Shown here in pieces: positions 10,647 through 23,000 of a DNA stretch of 64,000 bases. The position numbers and the translations under genes were made by a program. How positions within the stretch are numbered: the first letter of the stretch is position 1; each line of letters begins with the position of its first letter. The DNA is from Haematobia irritans (Eukaryota; Arthropoda; Insecta; Diptera; Muscidae). The notes beneath the pieces are model-generated. The model had not been told where the DNA came from. It was given only the letters and a program-made list of their open reading frames with translations, and searched no databases. The DNA lies in contig NC_134398.1 in NCBI RefSeq assembly GCF_050003625.1, positions 102,415,886-102,479,885 of the forward strand, written 5' to 3'.

Positions 10647-11368
10647 TAAGTCTGACATATTTGTTGCTCTCCGTAAGTGGAGTTCTCTCTCAAACTAAGG
10701 AGAGTCGTTTAATTTCATTTTTTCACTTGAAGTGGTATTAGAGATTGGATTGATGATTTTGAAGGGGTTACTCTATAGCGAATTTGTTTATTAGGAAATA
10801 TGTTGAATAATATGAGTTTTTGATTGAGGAAAAACAGGAAAGAAAATTAAATTAAAATTGTAATTCGACAAAATGTTGGTATCGTCTAATATATTTTTTT
10901 CTGTGAGCTGTGACGCGTATTTCCTACTGTGAAAAAGAGACGTTCAAATCGACCATATTGATTGTATTTATACCCTAAACCACATAGTGGTCAGGGTATA
11001 ATAACTTTGATCTGCGGAAATACGCTTTATCTCATAACCCTATTTCAATGATACCCAAACAATGCTTATGTTTACTAATTCAGTAGGGGCGGTTTAGGAT
11101 ATGATATAGGCAGCCCCGCCCGACTTTCTACCTTACTCACTTCTTTTAAAATTGGATTGAACCATTTTGGATAAAGTAATATCGCGAAATAGAGGAACCG
11201 GTGGTATTATGAAAATTTAAGTAGTTTGCGTCATTGTTTTTGAGATGGAGTATAATGCGATGTCTAGTGCGGCACACACTATGTATACGTTGGAGTTACG
11301 TATAGAGAAATTTAAGAGTTTGGGGACAAGGTTAAGACATCATATTAGAATTTTAACATAGACTGCGA
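10647..11368. other. no gene seen
   Basis: Non-coding sequence between the hAT-like MITE and the BEL remnant. It contains a 'taccctaaaccacatagtggtcagggta' style imperfect palindrome near 10970-11010, similar in design to the ends of other dispersed repeats in the window (56140-56405). Confidence 0.5.
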
Positions 11369-12118
11369 ATGCGCAGAAGAGCAGGAGAGAGAGGCGTCCT
11401 ATCTTTTTCGACAATGTCGGGAGGCATATATAATCTGTGCCGCAGCGATGGGGGAACTTTCTCAGACTTTTTAGGTAGGTCTGCTCTCATGTCCACGGCG
11501 CTTTCAGCCAGCCATATGACTCCTCAACCGGTGGAAAATAGAGGTAATGATCGTCGTTTGCGATTGCCTCGTTCGATTGCGATTGCTACAAGTCAACGTA
11601 CTTCTCAGGAAAATTCTAACAGGGAGCTGGATATTCAGAACTGTTTTGCTATGTCGTCCAAGCACGTTTTATTGCGGACTGCCGTGACAAATATCGGAGT
11701 GAAAGGAATCCTTTACAGTGCGAGGGCCTTGTTGGATCCTGGGTTACAAGCAACGTTAATTTCAGAAAAACTTAAAAGGCGTCTCGGCTTAGCGACTATA
11801 AAGGTCAACGCCTGGGTATCTGATTTCCACAATGCATTGGCTGGCCTGACTCAGAAGCAATGTGTATTTGAATTGACATCAGGAAAGGATGAGGACATTA
11901 AGGTGGAGCTATGTGGTTCGGTGTTGCCGCATCTTACCAGGAAATTGCCAATATCCTCCATTTCATTTCCGGAAAGCTTTTCTGTGGGTGATGTAGGATT
12001 AGCAGATCCATACTTTGCAAGAAGTTATCAGGTGGATATTTTGATCGGTGCGGATTTTTATCCCCAAATAATTTTGGATGACATTCAACGTAATGTTCTT
12101 AGTTCTCTTGTGGCCTAG
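11369..12118 (+). pseudogene. BEL/Pao remnant C: gag end and aspartic protease
   Basis: An open frame of 249 codons without zinc knuckles. From about residue 95 it matches the BEL/Pao protease pattern: 'ARALLDPGLQATLIS' (active-site-like D-P-G instead of D-S/T-G), a GLTQKQCVF segment and the terminal 'VDILIGADFYPQI' motif, which parallels DILIGGNLYPLI in element B. It belongs to a different BEL family from B and lies on the opposite strand. The start codon is the first ATG of the frame and need not be the native start. The surrounding pol is decayed, so the open frame is a survivor. Confidence 0.75.
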
Positions 12119-12545
12119 AACATGGGTATTGACAGCCCAACTTAATAGTGTAAAAGTCGGGTTTACGGAGAGTGATCTCGATGTTTATCAGAAAGGACAT
12201 CCACGAAGCTGAGACTAGTTTTCATCGCATCTTGTCCGACTTAAAGTGGCATGAGCTTAAACGATACTCTGTACCCCGAAGCGATTTTACAGAAAGATTT
12301 GACATTGTTGATCGAAATATAGAGGTTTTACCGCTATGTTTTTAATGGCGACATTGAGAAGATGTATCGCCAAATATTTGTCGATGATAGACAAACTTGT
12401 TTACAACGGGTAATATTTCGAGACGATCCAAGGCATTCAGAGAGCACTTTTTAGAAATAGATGAAGAGAGCAAGGCTAAAACATTGGACATTATGTGGAG
12501 ACAGTTCGTTGATGATTACGATAACTTCAACAACGTTCAATTACC
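12119..12545 (+). pseudogene. BEL/Pao remnant C: decayed reverse transcriptase
   Basis: Not an open frame. Translating across breaks shows 'FYRYVFNGDIEKMYRQIF', the BEL RT palm start with its Asp, then 'LQRVIFRDDP', and at 12472-12530 'KAKTLDIMWRQFVDDYDN'. These match the order in BEL element B. The region ends at the inverted duplication that joins it to SINE/LINE-tail sequence. Confidence 0.7.
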
Positions 12546-12693
12546 ACTTAGACTATTCAGTCCATTGTGATACCACATTGGTGAACTCAGTGATAAGAGA
12601 GAAGTTCACCAATGTGGTATCACAATGGACTGAACATTCTAAGTGTCAGTCATCAATGAACTGTCTCCATCTAATGCCCAATGTTTTAGCCTT
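12472..12693. repeat. inverted duplication (hairpin) of BEL and SINE-tail sequence
   Basis: Left arm 12472-12587 runs from BEL coding sequence (aaggctaaaacattgg) into SINE tail (ccattgtgataccacattgg). The right arm, 12603-12693, is its reverse complement with a few differences and a deletion of about 27 bp. The loop is about 15 nt (cagtgataagagaga). The inner 41 bp of the arms pair with only 3 mismatches. Both the BEL part and the SINE part are repeated, so this is an inversion duplication and not two independent insertions. Confidence 0.85.
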
Positions 12694-12698
12694 GTGAG

Positions 12699-12738
12699 TG
12701 AGTCTGATACATCGGGCTGCCACCTAACCTACCACTAC
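12699..12738 (+). mobile_element. SINE 3'-tail fragment
   Basis: Contains ctgatacatcgggctgccac followed by ctaacctacc, the last 40 bp or so of the SINE seen at 2924-3268 and 8415-8764, in plus orientation. The rest of that SINE copy is represented only by the hairpin immediately to the left. Confidence 0.75.
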
Positions 12739-12804
12739 GGATTGGGTTTGAACCAAATTGCCATATAGAAATGCATGGGTTCCCCGACCATTTCGTTACC
12801 AATG
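12739..12804. other. short spacer, probably BEL remnant
   Basis: About 65 bp between the SINE tail and LINE copy 1. No clear feature; the weak coding sense resembles the region after RT in BEL element C. Confidence 0.3.
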
Positions 12805-15643
12805 TTAGGTTAGGTTAGGTTAAAGTGGCAGCCCGATTAAGTTGCAGGCTCACTTAGACTATTCAGTCCATTGTGATACCACATTTAACTAAAAGTACCT
12901 ATTACATATGAGCACTTCTAGTTTTAACCACTGAACCTTCACTATTATTTTCTTTTCTTGAACCAACCAGATTGTTCCAAAAACATTCGGCAGCGACCCA
13001 TTATAGGAGATATCAGAAGTGATATCTGACGTCTTGAGAACACTAGCATATCTAGTTTGCGGTTCAAGTTTAAATGGGGCCATATTTGCTTGGTGTCGTT
13101 ACAACCCTTGCAATTCTCCCATCGGACATTTGCCATCATGACAGCCTTCTCACGCAGTAAGACCTTGCAGATAGCCAAAGACATACCAACAGATTCTAGT
13201 TCCCCTGGAATACGTAATGTAGTTCCTAGCCTTGCTAACTCATCTGCTTCGCAGTTCCCCGGTATGTTCCTATGTCCAGGTGAATATTGTACTGCTCAGC
13301 CATCTCGTTGAGAGATTTGCGGCAGTCTATGGCCGTTTCTGAGTTAAGGAACACAGAGTCCAAGGATTTTATTGCAGGTTGACTGTCTGAGTATATATTA
13401 ATGCCAATATTTGTTGGAACATTACTTCTCAGCCAATTCGCCACCTCTCTTATTGCTAATATTTCAGCCTCAAAAACACTACAGTGATTAGAAATCTTTT
13501 CGCTATTCGAAGTTCAAGATCTTTAGAATATACTCCGAAACCCATTTGTCCATCCAATTTGGAGCCATCAGTGTAGAAATCTATATATCTTTTATTCCCC
13601 GTGTCAGTGTACACCACGCCTCACTGTTGGGAATTAGAGTTTCAAACTTTTTGTCGAAAAGTGCTTTCGCCAGAGTGTAATCCACTACGTTAGGCACATC
13701 TGGCATTATTTTGAGGACCGAACTGTGACCGTACATTTTTTCCGACCACAGCGATAGCTCACGAAACCGCACAGCCGTTGTTGCAGCTGACTGTTTGGCC
13801 AAAATGCCTAAAGGCAATAGATGCAGCATGACATTAAGGGAATCTGTTCCTGTCTTACTGAATGCGCCTGAGATACACAAGCACGCCATACACTGAACTT
13901 TATCTAAACCTGTCGGTTGCTGAAGTGCCGGCCACCAGACTACGACACCATATAGCATTATGGGTCTAACCACTGCCGTGTATAGCCAATGCACAATTTT
14001 CGGTTTTAATCCACACTTTTTTCCTATTGCCTTTTTGCACGAGTACAAAGCTACCGTGGCTTTTCTCGCTCTTTCTTCAATATTAAGCTTAAAGTTCAGC
14101 TTACTGTCCAGAATAACGCCAAGGTATTTTGCACACTCACCAAAGGGAATTTCAATACCCCCTAACGATATGGGCTTAACCGTGGGAGTTTTGCGGTCTT
14201 TGCAGTACATGACTAATTCTGTCTTTACAGGAATTACTCCAAGACCATTCTCTTTCGCCCATTTCTCAGTCATCCGGAGGGTTCTCTGTATAACATCTCT
14301 GATTGTGGATGGGAATTTTCCCCTGACTGCTAGAGCCACATCGACTGCTTACGCCACCACTTTTGTCCTTCCAGAAGGTTGTTTATAGCAACATTCCAAA
14401 GAAGAGGTGATAGAACTCCTCCTTGGGGAGTGCCTCTGTTCCCATACCTTTGTATGTTTGCTTGTCCTAATGTGACCGAAATTCATCTCCTCATTAGCAG
14501 TTCGTCTAGCAGCCAAAGTATACCTGGATCAACAATCAGAGTTGCCAGTCCATTTAATATAGAGCTCGGATTCACGTTATTGAATGCCCCTCGATGTCTA
14601 GAAATGCCACGATTGTGTATTCATTGACAAATAGTGAGCTTTCAATAAAGCTGACTAGTTCATGCAAAGCGGTCTCTGTAGACCTTTCGAGTATGCATGC
14701 TGTCGTTTCGAGAGCAAACTTGAATCGACGCTAGTTCTAAGATAAATATCTATCATCCTCTCCAGAGTCTTAAGTAGGAATGAGGATAAGCCGATTGGTC
14801 GGAAATCCTTCGCACTCGAGTAAGAGGCTTTTCCCACTTTAGGTATGAAAACGACTTTTGTTTCCCTCCACTTTTCTGGAATATACGCTAAGTTTATACA
14901 TCATTTATATATCGCCGCAACCAGGGGATAATTCTTTCAGTCACTGCTTGTAACTCCGCCGGACCAATTCCATCAGGTCCGCTATTTAAAGCCCATTTTA
15001 TTCTATATTTCGATACAATTTCCTCGATAAGAAATGACCGCTGAGCCTCTGTTACACCGCCAGAACATAGTGTCCCAATCCTCAGGAGCTCTGGTGGACT
15101 TTGCTTTGTTAAAGAGCTGCCTGCAGGATTTCCTCATATTACTTAACTCCGTATACCACCATGGTGGTCGATTTTTCCCATTTGGCTTCCCTCTAGGGCA
15201 TGCAGCTTTCAGTGAGATATTGAAGGCCTTAGCAATCCTCTCCACTACGTGTTCGATATCTTGCACAGTGCTCATATTTGTCTCTGGTATTTCCGGTATC
15301 ATCATATCGAACGATTCCCTATACCTATTCCAATCGGTTTCCTAACATTTGGCGGAAATATGGTCTATGAAGTACGAACAGCCAATCTAAAACTGATGTA
15401 GCGATGATCTGAGAAGCTATGTTCCCCCAAAACTTGCCACTCAGATATCTTATCATTCAGTTCCGGAGAGGCCAATGTGACGTCCAACACCTCTTGCCCG
15501 TTCTTGGTGACGAAGGTTGGTGCATCTCCCTTATTGCAAACTACCAGGTTAGTACGCAAAATAAACTCTATTAGCGACTCTCCCCTTGCATTAGTATCAC
15601 TGTTTTGTCTTTGTTTTCAGTGACTCCTCAAATAAGGTCCCCG
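12805..15643 (-). mobile_element. TAACC-tailed LINE, copy 1 (5'-truncated, decayed)
   Basis: A minus-strand copy of the LINE best preserved at 20017-23703. It starts on the left with the complement of its TAACC tail, then 3' UTR, RNase H (13235-13560), the RT C-terminal region (13581-14339), RT core fragments (14655-14837, 14880-15000), the RT N-terminal region (15003-15305) and endonuclease C-terminus (15365-15559). It is 5'-truncated within the endonuclease, with an internal deletion near 15600. Many frameshifts make it a pseudogene. It is more diverged from copy 3 than copy 2 is, so probably older. Confidence 0.9.
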
Positions 15644-15968
15644 ATATATATTGAAAATATACAAGTATACACGTCAAAAAAGGTTCAAGAAGTAAAACTG
15701 TAATATAAACAAATGAGTTTAATATTCGCAACAAAATCAAACATTTCAGCTGGCAATAAATTGCTTCTCTGTAAGCAAATCATTAAACCCATATATAGTA
15801 ATATATAATGCAACTGTGGGGTTGTGTGAATCGAAATGAGGTAAATAAATACAAAAGTTACAAAACAAAATAGTACGCGCTATTGTGCTGTCGTAAGCTC
15901 CCTGATATATAAGGAATATATATAAATATAAATATTTTTTTTATTACGTATAACACCAATGTATTTAC
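15644..15968. other. intron sequence downstream of the Sos exon (minus)
   Basis: AT-rich sequence between LINE copy 1 and the Sos donor site, with no coding signal. Intronic by position, following the minus-strand donor AAG|GTAAAT. Confidence 0.6.
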
Positions 15969-16412
15969 CTTTCTCTGCACAATTTTTAAGACTGAATCCA
16001 CCCATTTCCTCATTGATTTCCCGTTCACACCTTCCAAAAAGTTTAACAGCTTCCCAAGTAATGTGGGATCTTTTTCAAAATCATAGAAATGGTGATCGAC
16101 CCAATGTCTCAAAACATTAAGCACTCTGAATTGCACAGGTTGTACATATTCTTTTCGATATCTCTTCCAATCCTCCCTTTGGGAGTTTTTATGTAGCTTG
16201 TCACCGTCGCAGTGAGCGTTCTCCTTTTCATTCGTATGTTGCTCTGTATACACCAAACTAGGATCCGGTATGTAGAAACGTTCTATTAACAGCGTCAACA
16301 GATTTTGAGGTGTACAGAAATATCGATATGTGGTGAGGAATGTTCTAACGAACATTGGATCAGCATAAATGTGATAAGTTAGACGTTCGATTAACTTGCA
16401 CAAAGTCGCCCC
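15969..16412 (-). CDS. Sos: Son of sevenless exon: RasGEF N-terminal (REM) domain
   Basis: A single 444-bp exon (148 codons, phase 0 at both ends). Sos is a guanine-nucleotide exchange factor that loads GTP onto Ras downstream of receptor tyrosine kinases at the plasma membrane. The translation begins [20 protein letters not shown] and includes [51 protein letters not shown] and [19 protein letters not shown]. This is the REM domain, which packs against the catalytic CDC25 domain and binds Ras-GTP allosterically. The acceptor is tttttcag before 16412 and the donor is AAG|GTAAAT after 15969. A short variable insert rich in E, N, H and D lies mid-exon, as in fly Sos. DH/PH exons should lie to the right on this strand and CDC25 exons to the left; neither is in the window. 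Confidence 0.94.
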
Positions 16413-16538
16413 CTGAAAAATAGAATATGAAGTCATACAAATCATATTTTATTGCATATATAAAAGAAATTGTCTTATTTTTTCCACATTTCGAACGCTG
16501 ATTGTTTTTTGGTGGACATGGCTGCATGTTTTCACAAA

Positions 16539-16638
16539 NNNNNNNNNNNNNNNNNNNNNNNNNNNNNNNNNNNNNNNNNNNNNNNNNNNNNNNNNNNNNN
16601 NNNNNNNNNNNNNNNNNNNNNNNNNNNNNNNNNNNNNN
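16539..16638. other. assembly gap (100 N)
   Basis: Exactly 100 N, the convention for a scaffold join of unknown length. The left contig ends in Sos intron; the right contig begins inside a LINE 3' tail. Confidence 0.98.
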
Positions 16639-16715
16639 GGTATAACAATGGACTGAATAGTCTAAGTGAGCCTGAATCTTAATCGGGCTGCCACTTTAAC
16701 CTAACCTAACCTAAC
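16639..16715 (+). mobile_element. LINE 3'-tail fragment at contig edge
   Basis: Begins mid-tail (ggtataacaatggactgaat) and runs through the shared tail to ctaacctaacctaac. It matches the last 75 bp or so of the LINE at 20017-23703. Its upstream part is lost in the gap, so a LINE copy probably caused the contig break. Confidence 0.85.
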
Positions 16716-16716
16716 A

Positions 16717-16845
16717 ATGAAGAGATTAAAGACGTATCTTAGAAATTCGACTAGCGAGAGTAGACTCAATGGATTGGCATTAATGTCGGTTCATCGCCGA
16801 ACAAATGTACCGACTGAAGATGTCATTGATTTTTTTGCTGCCTAA
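16717..16845 (+). pseudogene. hAT transposase C-terminal (dimerisation) fragment
   Basis: A 42-codon frame, MKRLKTYLRNSTSESRLNGL followed by [20 protein letters not shown] and a stop. The LKTYLRxS...RLNGLALxSVHR pattern is the hAT-family C-terminal dimerisation region found in ZMYM-like and other domesticated or transposon hAT proteins. Only this end remains; upstream is LINE tail and the gap. The function is lost in a fragment of this size. Confidence 0.65.
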
Positions 16846-16910
16846 AAAGCCCGTCGGCTCAATTTAATATTATAAAAATATTGTATACATACCTATACAT
16901 AAATAAAATT

Positions 16911-17369
<459 letters not shown>

Positions 17370-17370
17370 A

Positions 17371-17731
17371 TTTGGTGAATTTATTCCGGATGGCTACAAA
17401 TATAAATTAGTTTTTCCGCTGTTAGTTTCCACGTTCAGTGTCGCCTTCTATAAAATGTTCTCACCTCTTCGAACTGTCAAGGAGGCTTATTTCTTAAATA
17501 ATAGCTCGTAGTCTTGAACTTCAGCTTACGGTGGCACAAGTTTATAACGAAATATAATTACACTTCGACTTGGAGTACAATTAATTTATCACAAATTATG
17601 GCTGCCTATTTATTCAACGCAGACTTAAAACTCCAAAAGAAAGATGGCTGACATTTCTTGCCACGTCGAAGACCACCCGGAAACAGAACGAAGTTGGCCG
17701 CACGTGACATACATATGCCGAAAACTTTCGT
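17371..17731. repeat. 361-bp segment duplicated at 45595-45955
   Basis: Starts tttggtgaatttattccgg and ends gccgaaaactttcgt. The copy at 45595-45955 has the same length and differs by scattered substitutions. Here it abuts the truncated gypsy integrase on the right and (AT)n on the left. No known domain was recognised. Confidence 0.85.
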
Positions 17732-17985
17732 GAGGCGCATAAAAACCGGTTCTCAAATGTTCAATGCCAAACGTTTTTCTTAAATCTTCAAATTGCTTGC
17801 TTACAAATTGAACTCCATTTTCCGATATAAGTGTCTCCGTACAACCAAACTTATAAAATATTTCTCGAATAAGAAAATCAACTACATTTCTAGAATTAGC
17901 TTTGGCCATTGACTTTAGAAAAACAAATTTCGAAAACTAATGACGAAAAATGAATATAAAGCAATTGTCTTTCTTTGATCTGGTG
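17732..17985 (-). pseudogene. gypsy G integrase core (C-terminal piece)
   Basis: The frame 17909 to about 17732 reads ANSRNVVDFLIREIFYKFG, then CTETLISENGVQFVSKQF, the retroviral-type integrase core around the second catalytic acidic residue. The usual D-N-G is E-N-G here. Similarity stops at 17732 where the 361-bp repeat begins, so the third catalytic residue and the C-terminus are absent. It continues upstream across LINE copy 2 into 19648-19737. Confidence 0.85.
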
Positions 17986-17998
17986 TATGGGCCTAAAA

Positions 17999-19634
17999 TC
18001 CTGCAAAGACAGAATTAGTCATGTACTGCAACGATCGCAAAACTCCCACGGTTAGGCCTATTTCCTTAGGGGGTATTGAAATTCCCTTTGGTGAATGTGC
18101 AAAATACCTTGGCGTTATTTTGGACAGGAAGCTGAACTTTAAGCTTAATATTGAAGAAAGGGCGAGAAAGGCAACTGTAGCTTTGTACTCGTGCAAAAAG
18201 GCAATAGGAAAAAAGTGGGGACTGAAACCAAAAATTGTGCATTGGCTATACACGGCAGTGGTTAGACCTATAATGCTATATGGTGTTGTAGTCTGGTGGC
18301 CGGCACTTCAGAAACCGACTTGTTTAGATAAAGTTCAGCGTATGGCGTGTTTGTGTATTTCAGGCGCATTCAGCAAGACAGGAACAAATTCCCTTAATGT
18401 CGTGCTGCATCTATTGCCTTTAGACATTTTGGCCAAACAGTCAGCTGCAACAACGGCTGTGCGGTTGCGCGAACTATCGCTGTGGTCGGAAAAAGGTTAC
18501 GGTCACAGTTCTGTCCTCAAAACAATGCCAGATGTGCCTAACGTAGTGGATTACACTTTGGCGAGTCCACTTTTCGACAAAAAGTTTGAGACTCTAATCC
18601 CCAACAGTGAGGCGTGGTGCACACAGACCCCGGGGAATAAAGAATATATAGATTTCTACACTGATGGCTCCAAACTGGATGGACAAGTGGGGTTCGGAGT
18701 ATTATTTAATGATCTGGAACTTCGAATAGCGAAAAGATTACCTAATCACTGTAGTGTTTTTCAGGCTGAAATATTAGCAATAAGAGAGGTGGCGAATTGG
18801 CTGAGAAGTAATGTTCCAAAAAATGTGGGCATTAATATATACTCAGACAGTCAACCTGCAATAAAATCCTTGGACTCTGTGTTCCTCAACTCGAAAACGG
18901 CCATCGACTGCCGCAAATCTCTCAATGAGATGGCTGAGCAGTACAATATTCACCTAATATGGGTGCCTGGCCATAGGAACATACCGGGGAACTGCGAAGC
19001 GGATGAGTTGGCAAGGCTAGGGACTACCTTACATATTCCAGGGGAACTAGAATTTGTTGGTATGCCCCTAGCTACCTGCAAGCTCATGCTGCGTGAGAAG
19101 GCTGTTATGATGGCAAATGTTCGATGGGAGAATTGCAAGGGTTGTAACGACACCAAGCAAATATGGCCCCATTTCAACTTAAACCGCACACTAGATATGC
19201 TAATGTTCTCGAGACGTCAGATATCACTCCTGATATCTGCTATAACGGGTCGCTGCCTGATAGGCGATTTTGCAAAACTATTGGCGCGAAGTATAATGAC
19301 TATTGTATGAGCTGTCATGATGCGGAGGAAAAAGAATCAATTAAACACCTCTTGTGTGAGTGTCCTGCATTTTGTGTAAAGCGCAAGCAACTTTTAGGAG
19401 CATATAGCTTCAGATTACTGGCGGATCTGGAAAACGTTAACTTAAGCAGTCTGCTACTGTTTTTGGAACAATCTGGTTGGTTCAACAAAGAAAAATAATC
19501 AAGAAGGTTCAGCGGTTAAAACTAGAAGTGCCCATATGTAATAGGTACTTTTAGTTAATGTGGTATCACAATGGACTGAATAGTCTAAGTGAGCCTGAAT
19601 CTTAATCGGGCTGCCACTTTAACCTAACCTAACC
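17999..19634 (+). mobile_element. TAACC-tailed LINE, copy 2 (5'-truncated, young)
   Basis: About 1.64 kb covering the 3' part of the LINE ORF2 and 3' UTR. A perfect 13-bp target-site duplication, tatgggcctaaaa, lies at 17986-17998 and 19635-19647, inside gypsy integrase. A frame from 18021 runs 429 codons through the end of the RT region and RNase H (DFYTDGSK, AEILAI, YSDSQPAI, VPGHRN), then loses frame near 19275 by loss of one A in a run (gcaaaact versus gcaaaaact) and continues at 19163-19498 in another frame. It is almost identical to the same part of copy 3, so recently inserted. Confidence 0.95.
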
Positions 19635-19647
19635 TATGGGCCTAAAA

Positions 19648-19737
19648 AGTCTATGTAAATTCTTTGAAAAGGTCGACATACATCAGGTTCACGCCCCATC
19701 GGTGGCTTAAGTATCATATTCGAGGGTTTAGCTTCCT
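19648..19737 (-). pseudogene. gypsy G integrase, first catalytic region
   Basis: Reads CKEAKPSNMILKPPMGREPD then FQRIYIDFLGP, the segment from the zinc-binding Cys through the first catalytic Asp (YIDFLGP). It is bounded on the left by LINE copy 2's target duplication and on the right by the MITE's TACA target duplication. Confidence 0.85.
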
Positions 19738-20016
19738 TACACACAAAAAATTTTTTCTCTGATTCAATCACCAAATTAATTGATCCAATTAATTTTTTAA
19801 TTGAAATGTCTTCAATCACGAAAATGATAGTATCAATCACAGTTTTAATTGGGCATAGAAAAAATTCTTGATTAAAAAATTAATTGATTTTTTCAGCAAA
19901 ATTCAATTAATTTTTTAATTGATTCAATTAAAAATTTAATTGATGTTGATTGCAAAACGCAATTAATTTATTAATTAAAAAAGGTAACTATTTTTAATTA
20001 CTTAGTTAGATTGGCT

Positions 20017-23000
20017 GCATGTGCTGCCTTAAAAGTTCTCCTGATGAAAGGGGACATAGATATAGTTCTTATTCAAGAACCATATGTTTATAAAAACAAA
20101 ATATGTGAATTAAGTACTCCGGGGTTCAAACTATTGCAGTATAGTGGTAATGATGTAAATCGAGCCTGTATAATTGCTAAAAACGAGCTCAACTTGTTTC
20201 TGCTTCCTTCAATGTGCAATACAGACACTGTCGTTGCCAGTTTAGAAATTGCCAAATGCAAATATTGGGTATCTTCGGTCTACATGGGACATGACAGGGA
20301 GATGCCTCCATATGCCGTTAAGACCTTAGTGGAGGAGTCACGGAAAACAAAGACGAAACTCATTATGGGATGCGATGCGAATGCACATCATAGTATATGG
20401 GGAAGTAGTGATACTAATGCAAGGGGAGAGTCGCTAATAGAGTTTATTTTGCGTACTAATCTGGTAGTTTGCAACAAGGGAGATGTACCAACCTTTGTCA
20501 CTAAAAACAGGCAAGAGGTTTTGGACATCACCTTGGCCTCGCAAGAACTGAATGAAATGATATCTGAGTGGCATGTTTTAAGTGAACACAGCTTCTCAGA
20601 CCATCGCTACATCAGTTTCAAATTTGATGTTCATACCACCAAGACCATATTTCCGCCAAATGCAAGGAAAGCTGACTGGAATAGGTATAGGGAATCGTTC
20701 AATATGATGATACCGGAAATACCAGAGACAAATATGAGAAATGTGCAAGATATCGAATACGCAGTGGAGCGGATTACTAAGGCCTTCAACATCTCACTGA
20801 AAGCTGCATGCCCTAGAGGAAAGCCAAGGGGGAAACATCGACCACCATGGTGGTCTACGGAATTAAGTAATATGAGGAAATCCTGCAGGAAGCTCTTTAA
20901 CAAGGCAAAGTCCACCAGAGCTTCTGAGGACTGGGACGCTTACAAGAAGATTCTGAGAGGATACAAGCGAGAACTGAGAAAGGCTCAGCATAACTCTTGG
21001 AATGCTTACTGCAGCAGTATTGAGAATACGTCCGAGGCTTCCAGACTACGGAAGGTTCTAGCATCCACCAACTCCGCTCCAGGTTTCATTAAAACATCGG
21101 AGGGCAATTGGACAACGTCCAGTGAGGAGACGCTGGAGGTACTATTGGACACACATTTTCCTGGAAATCAGACGGTTGAACCATGTACTGGCGGTGCCAC
21201 AGTTGCTCAGCGGTCGTTTCCTGCCGAGGAAATTGTATCGGAAACTAGAATAAGATGGGCGCTAAATAGCTTTGGACCATTCAAATCCCCTGGACCTGAT
21301 GGAATTACTCCGGCGGAGTTACAAGCTGTAACTGACAAAATTATCCCCTGGTTGTCGGTGATATATAAAGGATGTATCAACTTATCATATATCCCAGGAA
21401 AGTGGAGGGAAACAAAAGTCGTCTTCATACCTAAAGCGGGAAAAGCCTCTCACTCGAGGGCGAAGGATTTCCGACCAATCAGCTTATCCTCATTCCTACT
21501 TAAGACTCTGGAGAGGATGATAGACATTTATCTTAGAACTAGCATCGATTCAAGTTTGTTCTCGAAACGACAGCATGCATACTCGAAGGGCAGATCTACT
21601 GAGACCGCACTACATGAACTAGTCAGCTTTATTGAAAGCTCACTATCTGTCAAAGAATACACAATCGTGGCGTTTCTAGACATCGAAGGGGCGTTCAATA
21701 ATGTCCATCCGAGCTCGATATTAAATGGACTGACAACTCTGAATGTTGATCCATGTATACTCAGGCTGTTAGACGAACTGCTAATGAAGAGACGTATTTC
21801 AGCCACACTGGGACAAGCAAACATACAAAAGTATGTGAACAGAGGCACTCCCCAAGGAGGAGTTCTATCACCTCTTCTTTGGAATGTTGCTATAAATAGC
21901 CTTCTGGTTACTCTAGAAAAAGAAAGGATAAAAGTGGTGGCATACGCAGATGATGTAGCTCTGGCAGTCAGGGGAAAATTCCCATCCACAATCAGAGATA
22001 TTATTCAGAGGGCCCTCCGGATGACTGAAAAATGGGTGAAAGACAATGGTCTTGGGGTAAATCCCGCAAAGACAGAATTAGTCATGTACTGCAAAGATCG
22101 CAAAACTCCCACGGTTAGGCCTATTTCCTTAGGGGGTATTGAAATTCCCTTTGGTGATTGTGCAAAATACCTTGGCGTTATTTTGGACAGGAAGCTGAAC
22201 TTTAAGCTTAATATTGAAGAAAGGGCGAGGAAGGCAACTGTAGCTTTGTACTCGTGCAAAAAGGCAATAGGAAAAAAGTGGGGACTAAAACCAAAAATTG
22301 TGCATTGGCTATACACGGCAGTGGTTAGACCTATAATGCTATATGGTGTTGTAGTCTGGTGGCCGGCACTTCAGAAACCGACTGGTTTAGATAAAGTTCA
22401 GCGTATGGCGTGTTTGTGTATTTCAGGCGCATTCAGCAAAACAGGAACAAATTCCCTTAATGTCATGCTGCATCTATTGCCTTTAGACATTTTGGCCAAA
22501 CAGTCAGCTGCAACAACGGCTGTGCGGTTGCGTGAACTATCGCTGTGGTCGGAAAAAGGTTACGGTCACAGTTCTGTCCTCAAAACAATGTCAGATGTGC
22601 CTAACGTAGTGGATTACACTTTGGCGAGTCCACTTTTCGACAAAAAGTTTGAGACTCTAATCCCCAACAGTGAGGCGTGGTGCACACAGACCCCGGGGAA
22701 TAAAGAATATATAGATTTCTACACTGATGGCTCCAAATTGGATGGACAAGTGGGTTTCGGAGTATATTCTAATGATTTGGAACTTCAAATAGCGAAAAGA
22801 TTACCTAATCACTGTAGTGTTTTTCAGGCTGAAATATTAGCAATAAGAGAGGTGGCGAATTGGCTGAGAAGTAATGTTCCAAAAAATGTGGGCATTAATA
22901 TATACTCAGACAGTCAGCCTGCAATAAAATCCTTGGACTCTGTGTTCCTCAACTCGAAAACGGCCATCGATTGCCGCAAATCTCTCAATGAGATGGCTGA

